Origin: an uncultured Lachnospiraceae bacterium
GTDB lineage: Bacteria > Bacillota > Clostridia > Lachnospirales > Lachnospiraceae
Length of the DNA: 64,000 nt
NCBI GenBank assembly: GCA_947625135.1
Contig: CANQNE010000003.1
Location: forward strand, 33,101-97,100
Direction of reading: 5' to 3'
The notes below the pieces were generated by a model. The model ran no database searches, had not been told where the DNA came from, and saw only the letters and a program-made list of their open reading frames with translations. A program made the translations under genes and the position numbers. This document shows, in pieces, positions 33,370 through 41,818 of the stretch (positions within the stretch are counted from its first letter, which is position 1; each line of letters starts with the position of its first letter).

Positions 33370-34230
33370 ATGATATGGATTCTGATTTCTCTGGCGGCGA
33401 TCCTGTGCATAGCGGCCCTTGCAAGGAGCAGCTGGGAGAAGAAACATTTTGAGATTAATGAATATACCATACATGCGCCTTGCTTTGACAGGGATCATCC
33501 GGTCAGGGCAGTGGTGCTTGCGGATCTGCACAATCAGGTTTACGGTGACGGCAATGAAAGGCTGCTCCGCGCCATTGACGACATTTCTCCGGAAGCCGTT
33601 TTCATTGCGGGGGATTTTCCGGTGGCGATCCCGGGGAAGAGCACGGAGCCTGCGGCGGCGCTGATAGAGGCGCTGGCTGAAAAATATCCCATTTATTACG
33701 GCATGGGCAATCATGAGTACCGGATGCGGATCGATCCGGAACGATATGGCAATGTTTATCAGGACTATGACAGCCGTTTAAAAAGCTGCGGGGTGGAGAT
33801 GCTCCACAATGAGCGGCGCAGGATCCGGCTGGGAGATGCAGAGGCGGATGTATACGGGCTGGAGATGGACCGGCGTTATTATAAGCGGTTCCGGCATACA
33901 AAAATGGAGGACGCCTATCTGCGTCAGACGCTGCCTGCGCCGCGGGAGGGCGTATTCCGTATCCTGCTGGCACATTCTCCCGATTATTTTGACGCCTATG
34001 CCGCATGGGGCGCGGATCTGACTCTTTCAGGACATCTCCACGGGGGAGTGGTGCGTTTGGCCGGGCGGGGACTGATTTCGGCCAACAGGGGATTTTTTCC
34101 CCGTTACAGCGGCGGGATGTATGAAAAAGGCAGCCATAAAATGATCGTGTCAAGAGGACTGGGCGCGCACACCATTCCGGTGCGGCTGTTCAACCGGCCG
34201 GAGCTGATTGTATTAACATTTACAGAATGA
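33370..34230 (+). CDS. Membrane-anchored calcineurin-like phosphoesterase
   Basis: 286 residues. An N-terminal membrane helix (about 2-18) anchors a metallophosphoesterase domain with all metal motifs: DLHNQ (about 55), GDF (about 80), GNHEY (about 112), AHSPD (about 203) and GHLHGG (about 222). This fits the YkuE-like group that hydrolyses UDP-sugars or nucleotides, but the substrate is not evident. It is 9 bases upstream of scpA and so is probably in an operon with scpAB. GGAG lies at about 33356 before the ATG. Confidence 0.85.
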   Translation: MIWILISLAAILCIAALARSSWEKKHFEINEYTIHAPCFDRDHPVRAVVLADLHNQVYGDGNERLLRAIDDISPEAVFIAGDFPVAIPGKSTEPAAALIEALAEKYPIYYGMGNHEYRMRIDPERYGNVYQDYDSRLKSCGVEMLHNERRRIRLGDAEADVYGLEMDRRYYKRFRHTKMEDAYLRQTLPAPREGVFRILLAHSPDYFDAYAAWGADLTLSGHLHGGVVRLAGRGLISANRGFFPRYSGGMYEKGSHKMIVSRGLGAHTIPVRLFNRPELIVLTFTE

Positions 34231-34239
34231 GGAAAGATT

Positions 34240-34995
34240 ATGGCGATACCCGTAAAGCTGCAGGTCTTTGAGGGGCCTCTGGATCTGCTGCTGCATTTGA
34301 TTGAAAAAAACAAGATCGATATTTATGACATTCCCATCGTAGAGATTACGGACCAGTATCTGGAATATATCCGGGAAATGCAGAGACAGGATCTGGACGT
34401 GGTCAGCGAGTTTTTGGTAATGGCGGCCACGCTCATCAGCATCAAGGCAAAGATGCTGCTCCCGCCGGAGGTCAATGAGGAGGGCGAGGAGGAAGATCCA
34501 AGGACGGAGCTGGTTCAGCAGCTGCTGGAATACAAGATGTATAAATACATGTCTTATGAGTTGAAGGACCGGCAGATCTATGCGGGAAAGGCCATGTACC
34601 GCCAGCCGGATCTGCCGGAGGAGGTAAGGGCATACAGAGAACCGGTGGATCTGGAACAGCTGACAAAGGATCTGGATCTGGAAAAGCTGTATCAGATCTT
34701 TCAGGATCTGCAGAGACGTCAGACAGATAAGATCGACCCTATCAGAAGCAAATTCGGCACCATCGAAAAGGAAGAAGTCAGTCTGGAAGAAAAGATGGAT
34801 TATGTGCGCAGCTATGCGAAGAAAAACAAACGGTTTTCTTTCCGGAAGCTGCTGGAAAAGCAGAACAGCCGGTCAGATCTGATCGCGGCTTTTCTCTCCA
34901 TACTGGAGTTGATGAAAACCGGGCAGATCCGGATCCAGCAGGAGGGGCTGTTTGATGATATCATCATTACCTCTGAGATTGCAGGGGAGGAGTAA
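34240..34995 (+). CDS. scpA: Segregation and condensation protein A
   Basis: 251 residues. ScpA is the kleisin of the SMC-ScpA-ScpB condensin that compacts and separates chromosomes. Seen: the N-terminal EGPLDLLLHLIEKNKIDIYDIPI motif, whose first 20 residues are nearly invariant, LVMAATLISIKAKMLLPP, and a C-terminal winged helix with the DLIAAFLSILELMKTGQI segment. GAGGAAAG precedes the ATG. scpB starts 8 bases after its stop, so the pair is coupled as usual. Confidence 0.95.
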   Translation: MAIPVKLQVFEGPLDLLLHLIEKNKIDIYDIPIVEITDQYLEYIREMQRQDLDVVSEFLVMAATLISIKAKMLLPPEVNEEGEEEDPRTELVQQLLEYKMYKYMSYELKDRQIYAGKAMYRQPDLPEEVRAYREPVDLEQLTKDLDLEKLYQIFQDLQRRQTDKIDPIRSKFGTIEKEEVSLEEKMDYVRSYAKKNKRFSFRKLLEKQNSRSDLIAAFLSILELMKTGQIRIQQEGLFDDIIITSEIAGEE

Positions 34996-35003
34996 AAACG
35001 CGT

Positions 35004-35573
35004 ATGAATAACAAAAATTACGAAGCCTCCATTGAGGCGATCCTGTTTACCATGGGAGAGTCCGTACCTGTGGAAAAGATTGCGGCAGCGCTGGATCTGG
35101 GCATGGATGATACGAAAGTCATTATTGAGACGATGAAAAAGCAGTATGAGAGTTCCGACAGGGGGATCCGCCTGATCGAGCTGGAGGACAGCGTGCAGCT
35201 CTGCACAAAAGCGGATTATTATGAGGCGATCCTGCGGGTAGCTACCCAGCCCAAAAAGCACGTACTCACGGATGTAATGCTGGAAACCCTTGCCATCATC
35301 GCTTATAAGCAGCCGGTAACCCGTCTGGAGATCGAGAAGATCCGAGGGGTGAAAAGCGACCACGCAGTCAACAAGCTCTTAGAGTATGATCTGATCAAAG
35401 AGCTTGGCAGACTGGACGCGCCGGGCAGACCGATCCTGTTTGGCACCACGGAAGAGTTCCTGCGATGCTTCGGCGTACAGTCGGTGGACGAGCTGCCGGC
35501 CCTTTCCACGGAAAAGCTGGAGGAGTTCAAACAGGAAGCGGAAGAGGAAATGCAGCTGAAAGTGCAGGTCTAA
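35004..35573 (+). CDS. scpB: Segregation and condensation protein B
   Basis: 189 residues, two winged-helix domains. It binds ScpA as a dimer in the condensin complex. The family segments EASIEAILFTMGESVPVE, LETLAIIAYKQPVTRLEIE, IRGVKSDHAVNKLLEYDLI and GRLDAPGRPILFGTTEEFL are all present (each partly quoted). The C-terminal 25 residues are acidic. A GGGGAGGAG site lies at the scpA stop. A 52-base gap separates it from the next carboxypeptidase gene. Confidence 0.95.
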   Translation: MNNKNYEASIEAILFTMGESVPVEKIAAALDLGMDDTKVIIETMKKQYESSDRGIRLIELEDSVQLCTKADYYEAILRVATQPKKHVLTDVMLETLAIIAYKQPVTRLEIEKIRGVKSDHAVNKLLEYDLIKELGRLDAPGRPILFGTTEEFLRCFGVQSVDELPALSTEKLEEFKQEAEEEMQLKVQV

Positions 35574-35625
35574 ATCGGACGTTTTTTCATATAGTTAAAG
35601 AAAGCCACCTTGATGAAGGTCTTAC

Positions 35626-36852
35626 ATGGGTCGACAAAAATTTCCTGCGCTGTTCACGATTACCCTTTTGTTCTTTAGTCTGATCCTCCAATGCCCGGCG
35701 TTTGCATCCCAAACGGAAGGGGAGCAGTTAAAGCTCTATGCCAAAGCCGCTGTTCTGATGGATGGAGACAGCGGCCGTGTGCTTTATGAAAAAAATGGCT
35801 CTGAGGAATTGCCTATGGCCAGCACCACCAAGATCATGACCTGCATCCTTGCACTGGAATCGGGACATCAGAAAGATGTGGTGACGGTCAGCAAAAAAGC
35901 CTCCGCTATGCCCAAGGTCCGCCTTGGTATGGTGGAAAACGAGCAGTTCCTTCTGGAGGATCTGCTTTATTCTCTGATGCTGGAATCCCACAATGACAGC
36001 GCCGCCGCCATTGCGGAACAGATCGGCGGTTCCGTGGAAGCATTTGCGGATATGATGAATCAGAAGGCGAGGGATATTGGCTGTTATCACACATTTTTTG
36101 TCACGCCAAACGGGCTTGACGCTTCAATCACAGACAGTAAGGGCACGATTCATGCCCATCACACCACAGCGGAGGATCTGGCAAGGATCATGCGTTACTG
36201 CATTATGGATTCTCCTAAATCCGAAGAGTTTCTCCGCATCACCCGAACCGATCACTATTCCTTTTCCAATCAGAAAGGAACAAGAAGCTTTTCCTGCCGC
36301 AATCATAATTCATTTCTGACCATGATGGAGGGCGCCCTTTCCGGAAAAACGGGCTTTACCGCAAAAGCAGGCTATTGTTACGTAGGAGCTTTGCAGAGGG
36401 ATGAACGCATTTTTATCGTGGCGCTGCTTGCCTGCGGATGGCCGAACCATAAAACATACAAATGGTCCGATACCCGGCTGCTGATGAATTATGGGCTGGA
36501 TCATTACAATTACAAAAATGTTTTCGAAAAGATCGCCCTGCAGCCTGTCCCGGTGGAAAAGGGAGTCCCGGAGGAGGACGGAACGGCGCCTGTTGTCCCG
36601 CTGAAAGCAGATTATGGAGGCGAGGAGGGGGAGATCGCCCTGCTTCTCAGAGAGAATGAACAGGTACAGATCGAGACGGATATCCCCGATGCCCTGAACG
36701 CGCCTGTAAAAAAGAACACGGCTGTGGGAAAAGTGCGGTATCTTCTGGATGGGAAAGTAATGCGGGAGTTCCCTATTGTGACGGCGTCAGAAAAAGAAGA
36801 ACTGGACATGAGATGGAGTCTGGAACAGATCCTGAAGCAGTTCTGCGCCTGA
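35626..36852 (+). CDS. Second D-Ala-D-Ala carboxypeptidase
   Basis: 408 residues with a signal peptide (about 1-27). The active-site motifs are S66-x-x-K69 (ASTTKIM), SHND as the S-x-N box (LMLESHNDSAA) and KTG in SGKTGFTA. The C-terminal domain (about 300-400) holds the family beta structure, and the terminal DMRWSLEQILKQFCA helix would lie on the membrane. It differs clearly from the enzyme at 32136 (different S-x-N loop and spacing), so it is a separate member, of the class often expressed at sporulation (DacB/DacF), though that is not shown here. GAAGG precedes the ATG. Confidence 0.88.
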   Translation: MGRQKFPALFTITLLFFSLILQCPAFASQTEGEQLKLYAKAAVLMDGDSGRVLYEKNGSEELPMASTTKIMTCILALESGHQKDVVTVSKKASAMPKVRLGMVENEQFLLEDLLYSLMLESHNDSAAAIAEQIGGSVEAFADMMNQKARDIGCYHTFFVTPNGLDASITDSKGTIHAHHTTAEDLARIMRYCIMDSPKSEEFLRITRTDHYSFSNQKGTRSFSCRNHNSFLTMMEGALSGKTGFTAKAGYCYVGALQRDERIFIVALLACGWPNHKTYKWSDTRLLMNYGLDHYNYKNVFEKIALQPVPVEKGVPEEDGTAPVVPLKADYGGEEGEIALLLRENEQVQIETDIPDALNAPVKKNTAVGKVRYLLDGKVMREFPIVTASEKEELDMRWSLEQILKQFCA

Positions 36853-36862
36853 TAAAAAAATC

Positions 36863-36891
36863 TTGCTTCTTTTTGTCAATGGGAGTAAAAT
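36863..36891 (+). promoter_or_regulatory. Promoter for the PH-domain protein gene
   Basis: TTGCTT (36863-36868), 17 bases, TAAAAT (36886-36891). The start is near 36898, 37 bases before the ATG at 36935. Confidence 0.5.
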
Positions 36892-36934
36892 AAAAACAGC
36901 AGCTGAACAGCGCGATACAGAAGGAGGAAATGCC

Positions 36935-37414
36935 ATGGCAAAAGAAAATCAGAAGCCAAATAAAGATGAAGAGATCGTCTGGAAAGACAGGAAGCATTTT
37001 ATGTGGTTCCCTATTACGTTTACAAAATACTGTGTGCGCAGAGGCCGGGTATTTGTGGATCGGGGACTGATCAATTCCGTACAGGATCAGACACTTTTGT
37101 ATCGCATCATTGATATTCAGCTGAGACGGAGCCTGTCTCAGAAGATTTTCGGAACCGGGACCATCGTGCTTGTGACAAAGGCGGATATGGAAAAGGAAAT
37201 CCTTCTTGAAAGTATCAAAAATCCCAATCAGGTCTGTGATCTTCTGTCGGATATGATAGAGGAGATCCGTCATCAGAAAAATGTGGTGGGCAAAGAGTTT
37301 TATGGAACCATTGTCCCGCCGGGAGGAGGCCCGGGCATGATGCCGGATGAACCGGATTTTGATCATGATCCGGACGGAGATATGGATGATGACGATGGTG
37401 ACGGCATCATATAG
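36935..37414 (+). CDS. PH domain-containing (YdbS/bPH2-like) protein
   Basis: 159 residues from the ATG at 36935, with AAGGAGG ahead; the frame is open 24 codons upstream but without a site. Residues about 15-120 fit the bacterial PH (DUF304) fold: WFPITFTKYCVRRGRVFVDRG, then RIIDIQLRRSLSQKIFGTGTIVL as the central strand pair, and a helix NQVCDLLSDMIEEIRHQK (motifs overlap the quoted parts). There is no membrane helix, unlike many YdbS proteins. The last 25 residues are Asp/Gly/Pro-rich (DPDGDMDDDDGDGII), perhaps metal-binding or merely disordered. Function unknown. A hairpin terminator follows. Confidence 0.75.
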   Translation: MAKENQKPNKDEEIVWKDRKHFMWFPITFTKYCVRRGRVFVDRGLINSVQDQTLLYRIIDIQLRRSLSQKIFGTGTIVLVTKADMEKEILLESIKNPNQVCDLLSDMIEEIRHQKNVVGKEFYGTIVPPGGGPGMMPDEPDFDHDPDGDMDDDDGDGII

Positions 37415-37472
37415 TCCTGTATATGATCAAATGTGATACATAAAATCAGATGGCAAATAACGGAAAAGGATC

Positions 37473-37510
37473 AGGAGAAGCAGAAAGGCTGAGGAAGCCC
37501 TGCTTCTCCT
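37473..37510. terminator. Hairpin terminator between convergent genes
   Basis: AGGAGAAGCAG (37473-37483) and CTGCTTCTCCT (37500-37510) form an 11-pair stem that continues inward with GGCT/AGCC. The plus-side tail is GTTTATT, weak in T. It separates the PH-domain gene from the convergent minus-strand gene. Confidence 0.65.
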
Positions 37511-37553
37511 GTTTATTCATTGGAAAGGATCTGTGAGCGCCTGCTCCTGGCAT

Positions 37554-37763
37554 TTATTGATCGGCTTCTTTTTTGACGATCTTAGGCGGCTGGTAAGCGT
37601 AAACCTCCTGATAGGATTCCAGCGCGCCGTCCCGTTTCAGGTCGGCGGGGATCAGGCCGGTACATTCGCAGTTGGAGCAGGAGTTGGTCAGATAATCGAA
37701 ATCCTTGTCAAGGCCGTTGGGATCTGTCAACGGCGTAAAGGGTCTGTTCTGTTCTTCTTTCAC
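37554..37763 (-). CDS. Small conserved protein with CxxCxC motif
   Basis: 69 residues from a GTG at 37763: AAAGGAGG lies 9 bases upstream of it and inside a longer frame starting with ATG at 37784, so the ribosome site decides for GTG. The protein starts KEEQNRPFTPLTDPNGLDKD after the initiator and contains DYLTNSCSNCECTGLIP, a C-x2-C-x-C cluster that could bind a metal. It is soluble and acidic to neutral, with no signal peptide. I do not know a function. It sits between the PH-domain gene and the decarboxylase operon, on the opposite strand. Confidence 0.65.
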   Translation of the reverse strand: MKEEQNRPFTPLTDPNGLDKDFDYLTNSCSNCECTGLIPADLKRDGALESYQEVYAYQPPKIVKKEADQ

Positions 37764-37862
37764 GGCAATGAGCCTCCTTTGCATAAAATCTTTGCTTCTG
37801 TGTTATTATGCCTTTGTGAGGGAAAAAGTATGTCCGAAAAGCAGATTATTTTTGAAAACCTA

Positions 37863-37891
37863 TTGCCTTTTCCTGTAAAAAAGCCTATACT
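37863..37891 (+). promoter_or_regulatory. Promoter for the Na+-pump/carboxyltransferase operon
   Basis: TTGCCT (37863-37868), 17 bases, TATACT (37886-37891). Start near 37898, giving a leader of about 67 bases before the first gene. Confidence 0.6.
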
Positions 37892-37964
37892 AAAATCGGA
37901 GAAATTTGAAACTTTGATTCACCTGTGTGGATCGGACAAAAATAAATAATACGGAGGATCAACT

Positions 37965-39419
37965 ATGAGTAGTACAACCAAAAGCTTGGCAGGCAGCCGC
38001 ATTGACGCGCTGCTTGACGAGAACAGCTTTGTTGAGATCGGCGGGGCAGTGACTGCCAGAAGCACGGATTTCAACTTGCAGGATTCCCCAACTCCCTCTG
38101 ACGGCGTCATCACAGGCTATGGGCTGATCGACGGTAATCTTGTATATGTGTATAGTCAGGATGCTGCCGTTCTGAACGGAACCATGGGCGAGATGCACGC
38201 GGAAAAGATCGTCAGGATCTATGATATGGCCATGAAGATGGGAGCGCCTGTGATTGGGATGATCGACTGTGCGGGGATCCGGCTTCAGGAAGCCTCGGAC
38301 GCGCTGAACGGTTTCGGGCAGATTTATGCCAGAAAGGCGCTTGCATCCGGTGTGATTCCGCAGATCGATGTAATTTTCGGCACATGCGGCGGCGGCATGG
38401 CGGTTTCATCCGCGCTGTCGGACTTTACTTTCATGACCGATAAAGGGAAGCTGTTTGTGAACAGTCCCGATGCCGTGGACGGAAACAGAGCTGAAAAATG
38501 CGATACCGCAGGCGTTGATTTTCAGTCCAGAGAAAGCGGCATGGTAGATGTAGCCGGCAGTGAGCCGGAAGTAATTGCAAAAGTGCGTGAATTGATTTCC
38601 CTGCTTCCGGGCAATAATGAAGATGAGGCAGTGGCCCCGGGCTGTACAGACGACCTGAACCGGGCCTGCGCGGGGATCGCTTCCATTGCAGGGGACGCCG
38701 CACAGGCGCTGCGGCTGATCGGGGACGATTATAAATTTTTTGAGATCAAGGGCGAATACGGAAAGAACATGGTAACAGGCTTTTTGAGACTGAATGGGAT
38801 GACCGTGGGCGCCGTGGCGAACAGAACCGTCCTGAGAGACGAGGCCGGAGAGACGCTGGAATCCTTTGAACCGGTGCTGACGATAAAAGGCTGCGAAAAG
38901 GCGGCGGATTTTGTAAACTTCTGTGATGCCTTTGGGATCCCGCTTCTGACACTGACCGGCGTAAAGGGGTTTGCTTCCAGCAAATGTGCGGAGCGAAAGC
39001 TGGCAAAGGCAGCGGCAAAGCTGACCTATGCTTTTGTGAACGCCAGCGTGCCGAAGGTGAATGTGGTGATCGGCGAAGCGGCAGGCAGCGCTTATCTGAC
39101 GATGAATTCAAAATCACTGGGTGCTGATATGATGTACGCATGGGACAGCGCGAAGATTGAGACCATGGATGCGGAACTTGCCGCGAAGATTATCTATGCC
39201 AAGGAGATTCAGGCAAGCGAGCATAAAGCGGCGCTGATCAAAGAGAAGGCCGCGCAGTATGAAAAGACCCAGTCCGGCGTTGAGAACGCGGCCAGAAGAG
39301 GTTATGTAGATACGGTGATCGCGCCTGAGGACACAAGAAAGTATGTGATCGGCGCATTTGAGATGTTGTATACAAAGAGAGAGGATCGTCCGGCCAAAAA
39401 ACATGGCGCGATTTCGTGA
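37965..39419 (+). CDS. Biotin-dependent acyl-CoA carboxyltransferase (MmdA/12S-like)
   Basis: 484 residues with both carboxyltransferase halves (N about 1-235, C about 236-484), the crotonase-like folds that bind acyl-CoA and carboxybiotin. The N half has QDAAVLNGTMGEMHAEKI and GMIDCAGIRLQEAS; the C half has NRTVLRDEAGETLES and the GEAAGSAYLTMNSK oxyanion region. This is the subunit of methylmalonyl-CoA decarboxylase (MmdA), transcarboxylase 12S, or acetyl/propionyl-CoA carboxylase; MmdA is most likely from its neighbours. Several positions (NGTMGEMHAEK in place of the usual GGSxGExH...) differ from the textbook family, so the acyl-CoA is uncertain. First gene of five; GGAGGATCAACT precedes the ATG. 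Confidence 0.85.
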   Translation: MSSTTKSLAGSRIDALLDENSFVEIGGAVTARSTDFNLQDSPTPSDGVITGYGLIDGNLVYVYSQDAAVLNGTMGEMHAEKIVRIYDMAMKMGAPVIGMIDCAGIRLQEASDALNGFGQIYARKALASGVIPQIDVIFGTCGGGMAVSSALSDFTFMTDKGKLFVNSPDAVDGNRAEKCDTAGVDFQSRESGMVDVAGSEPEVIAKVRELISLLPGNNEDEAVAPGCTDDLNRACAGIASIAGDAAQALRLIGDDYKFFEIKGEYGKNMVTGFLRLNGMTVGAVANRTVLRDEAGETLESFEPVLTIKGCEKAADFVNFCDAFGIPLLTLTGVKGFASSKCAERKLAKAAAKLTYAFVNASVPKVNVVIGEAAGSAYLTMNSKSLGADMMYAWDSAKIETMDAELAAKIIYAKEIQASEHKAALIKEKAAQYEKTQSGVENAARRGYVDTVIAPEDTRKYVIGAFEMLYTKREDRPAKKHGAIS

Positions 39420-39429
39420 GGTGAATGCA

Positions 39430-40188
39430 ATGAAAAATAAAATAATCGGATTGCTTCTTACCTGCGTGCTGGCGCTGGCAATGTGTATGCCTGTTTTTGG
39501 AGAAGAGATCACAGAATATGACGGCGTGGGCATTGAGAACTTCCAGACATTCTCAGAGGACTTCCATAAGAGCCTGCTGCTTTCAACGGAAGAAGAGCTG
39601 GAGAGTGCGGCAAAGGAATGTGAAGATACGCTGCCGGATCTGTCGCAGGGCTACAGAAATTTTAATTCTCTCAGGGATCAGCTTCAGGGAAGCGAGGCTA
39701 CCGGCTCTGTTCTGGAAACCGTGGAGGAAGGACAGGGCGCCGTGGTACTGAAGACCACTTACAATGGTGAGAACGGTGAATATCTTCAGACGATCACACT
39801 GGATGAAGATCTGTCTGTTCTCGGGTTCAGCTATGAATCCACGGAGAAGGCCGACATGGGCCAGCTGATGGCAAAGGCGGGAATGAATACGCTGATCGGC
39901 ATGGCGATCGTATTTCTGGTACTGATTCTCATCAGCTTTGTGATCTCCCTGCTGAAGTACCTTCCGGGATCCGGAGCCAGAAAAAAAGAACAGAAGAAGA
40001 CAGAAGCTGTAAACGACGCGCCGGTACCGGCCGTGCCTGCAGCTGCTGCAAATATAACTGGGCCTGCGGCGCAGCCGACAGATGATACAGAGCTGATCGC
40101 AGTGATCAGCGCGGCGGTGGCAGCCGCTATGGGGACAACGACCACAGACGGCTTTGTGGTTCGTTCCATTAAGAAAAGAAAATGGTAA
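39430..40188 (+). CDS. oadG: Sodium pump decarboxylase gamma subunit (OadG-like) with extracytoplasmic domain
   Basis: 252 residues from the ATG at 39430 (GAGGTGAA ahead); the longer frame overlaps the previous gene. It has a signal peptide (about 1-24), an extracytoplasmic domain of about 130 residues, one membrane helix (MAIVFLVLILISFVISLLKY, about 158-177), a basic then Ala/Pro-rich linker, and the conserved C-terminal AVISAAVAAAMG...FVVRSIKKRKW element seen in Lachnospiraceae OadG proteins. In classic pumps OadG (about 80 residues) anchors the alpha subunit and beta subunit. Here it carries an extra outer domain. Confidence in the membrane/C-terminal part is good; the outer domain is not recognised. 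Confidence 0.8.
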   Translation: MKNKIIGLLLTCVLALAMCMPVFGEEITEYDGVGIENFQTFSEDFHKSLLLSTEEELESAAKECEDTLPDLSQGYRNFNSLRDQLQGSEATGSVLETVEEGQGAVVLKTTYNGENGEYLQTITLDEDLSVLGFSYESTEKADMGQLMAKAGMNTLIGMAIVFLVLILISFVISLLKYLPGSGARKKEQKKTEAVNDAPVPAVPAAAANITGPAAQPTDDTELIAVISAAVAAAMGTTTTDGFVVRSIKKRKW

Positions 40189-40233
40189 CAGAAAAAGAAT
40201 CGCATGCCGTCAACCGGCAGAATGGAGGAAAAA

Positions 40234-40614
40234 ATGAAAAGCTATACAATTACAGTAAATGGAAATGTTTATGATGTGACCGTAGAAGAGAAAGGCGCCG
40301 GCAGCGCAGCACCTGCTCCCGCCGCGCCGGCAGCGGCACCTGCACCGGCAGCAGCGCCCGCAGCACCCGCACCCGCACCTGCGGCTGCAGGAAACGCAGG
40401 GGGGATCAAGGTGGAGGCCGCTACCCAGGGCAAGGTTGTGAAGATTGAAGCAAGCGTGGGTCAGGCAATCAAGAAGGGCGATCCGGTGGTGATCGTTGAA
40501 GCTATGAAGATGGAAATTCCGGTAGTGGCACCTGAGGACGGTACTGTTGCAAGCATTGATGTATCCGTGGGCGATATGGTCGTGGTCGGCGCAACACTGG
40601 CTACTCTGAACTAA
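40234..40614 (+). CDS. Biotin carboxyl carrier protein
   Basis: 126 residues from the ATG at 40234 (GGAGG 6 bases upstream). It starts MKSYTITVNGNVYDVTVEE, has a long Ala/Pro linker (about 25-60), and ends with a biotinyl domain whose biotinylated Lys lies in VEAMKMEIPV. It shuttles carboxybiotin between carboxyltransferases and the membrane beta subunit. It is equivalent to transcarboxylase 1.3S or MmdC. In many decarboxylases this domain is fused to the alpha chain; here it is separate. A 36-base gap leads to oadB. Confidence 0.94.
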   Translation: MKSYTITVNGNVYDVTVEEKGAGSAAPAPAAPAAAPAPAAAPAAPAPAPAAAGNAGGIKVEAATQGKVVKIEASVGQAIKKGDPVVIVEAMKMEIPVVAPEDGTVASIDVSVGDMVVVGATLATLN

Positions 40615-40650
40615 GCTGTCATCCAAAATGTTTGCATAGGAGGTCTATTC

Positions 40651-41799
40651 ATGGATTACATACTGGATACGTTAGGAAATCTGGTACATCAGACCGCATT
40701 TTTCAATTTGACATGGGGCAACTACCTGATGATTCTGGTAGCCTGTATATTTTTATATCTGGCCATCGTAAAGAAGTATGAGCCTCTGCTTCTGGTGCCC
40801 ATTTCCTTTGGTATATTACTTGTTAATATTTTTCCCGACATCATGGCCAAGCCTGAAGATACCAGCAACGGTGTTGGCGGCTTGCTGCATTACTTCTATC
40901 TGATGGACGAATGGTCGATCCTGCCTTCTCTGATCTTTATGGGAGTAGGAGCCATGACGGACTTCGGTCCCCTGATCGCCAATCCCAAGAGCTTTCTGCT
41001 GGGCGCGGCGGCACAGTTCGGTATTTTTGCCGCTTATTTCGGCGCCATCTTCCTTGGTTTCGGCGATAAGGCTGCGGCAGCCATTTCCATCATCGGCGGC
41101 GCAGACGGCCCCACCTCTATTTTCATCGCGGGCAAACTGGGACAGACGTCGCTTTTAGGGCCCATTGCGGTGGCCGCATATTCTTATATGTCGTTGGTTC
41201 CCATTATCCAGCCTCCCATTATGAAGCTCCTGACAACGGAAAAGGAGCGGAAGATCAAAATGGAGCAGCTGCGGGAAGTTTCCAAGCTGGAGCGTATTTT
41301 GTTCCCCATTATCGTAACCATCGTGGTATGTATCTTGCTTCCCAACACCGCTCCCCTTGTGGGTATGCTGATGCTGGGTAATCTGTTTAAGGAGTGCGGC
41401 GTTGTCCGCCAGCTGACAGAGACCGCGTCCAATGCGCTGATGTATATTGTGGTGATCTTTCTGGGCACAAGCGTGGGCGCTACCACAAGTGCGGAAGCGT
41501 TCCTGAACAAAGAGACATTGTTCATCGTGTTACTTGGCCTGGTGGCGTTTGCCTTTGGTACTGCTGCCGGCGTGCTTTTTGGAAAGCTGATGTGCAAGCT
41601 GACCGGCGGCAAGGTAAATCCGCTGATCGGATCTGCAGGCGTATCTGCAGTACCTATGGCAGCCAGAGTTTCCCAGAAGGTGGGCGCGGAGGCAGATCCT
41701 ACAAACTTCCTGCTGATGCACGCGATGGGACCTAACGTGGCCGGCGTGATCGGTACCGCTGTTGCTGCCGGCGTATTTATGGCAGTATTTGGAGTATAA
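40651..41799 (+). CDS. oadB: Sodium ion-translocating decarboxylase beta subunit
   Basis: 382 residues, about nine to eleven membrane helices. It removes CO2 from carboxybiotin and exports Na+. Conserved residues include the [18 protein letters not shown] motif with the Asp needed for Na+ transport, [20 protein letters not shown], and the re-entrant loop near [19 protein letters not shown]. The C-terminal [16 protein letters not shown] is also family-typical. AGGAGG lies 8 bases ahead. It is the membrane pump of the operon and the main evidence that the cluster makes a Na+ gradient. Confidence 0.95.
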   Translation: MDYILDTLGNLVHQTAFFNLTWGNYLMILVACIFLYLAIVKKYEPLLLVPISFGILLVNIFPDIMAKPEDTSNGVGGLLHYFYLMDEWSILPSLIFMGVGAMTDFGPLIANPKSFLLGAAAQFGIFAAYFGAIFLGFGDKAAAAISIIGGADGPTSIFIAGKLGQTSLLGPIAVAAYSYMSLVPIIQPPIMKLLTTEKERKIKMEQLREVSKLERILFPIIVTIVVCILLPNTAPLVGMLMLGNLFKECGVVRQLTETASNALMYIVVIFLGTSVGATTSAEAFLNKETLFIVLLGLVAFAFGTAAGVLFGKLMCKLTGGKVNPLIGSAGVSAVPMAARVSQKVGAEADPTNFLLMHAMGPNVAGVIGTAVAAGVFMAVFGV

Positions 41800-41818
41800 C
41801 AAGGGAGGAATATAGATT

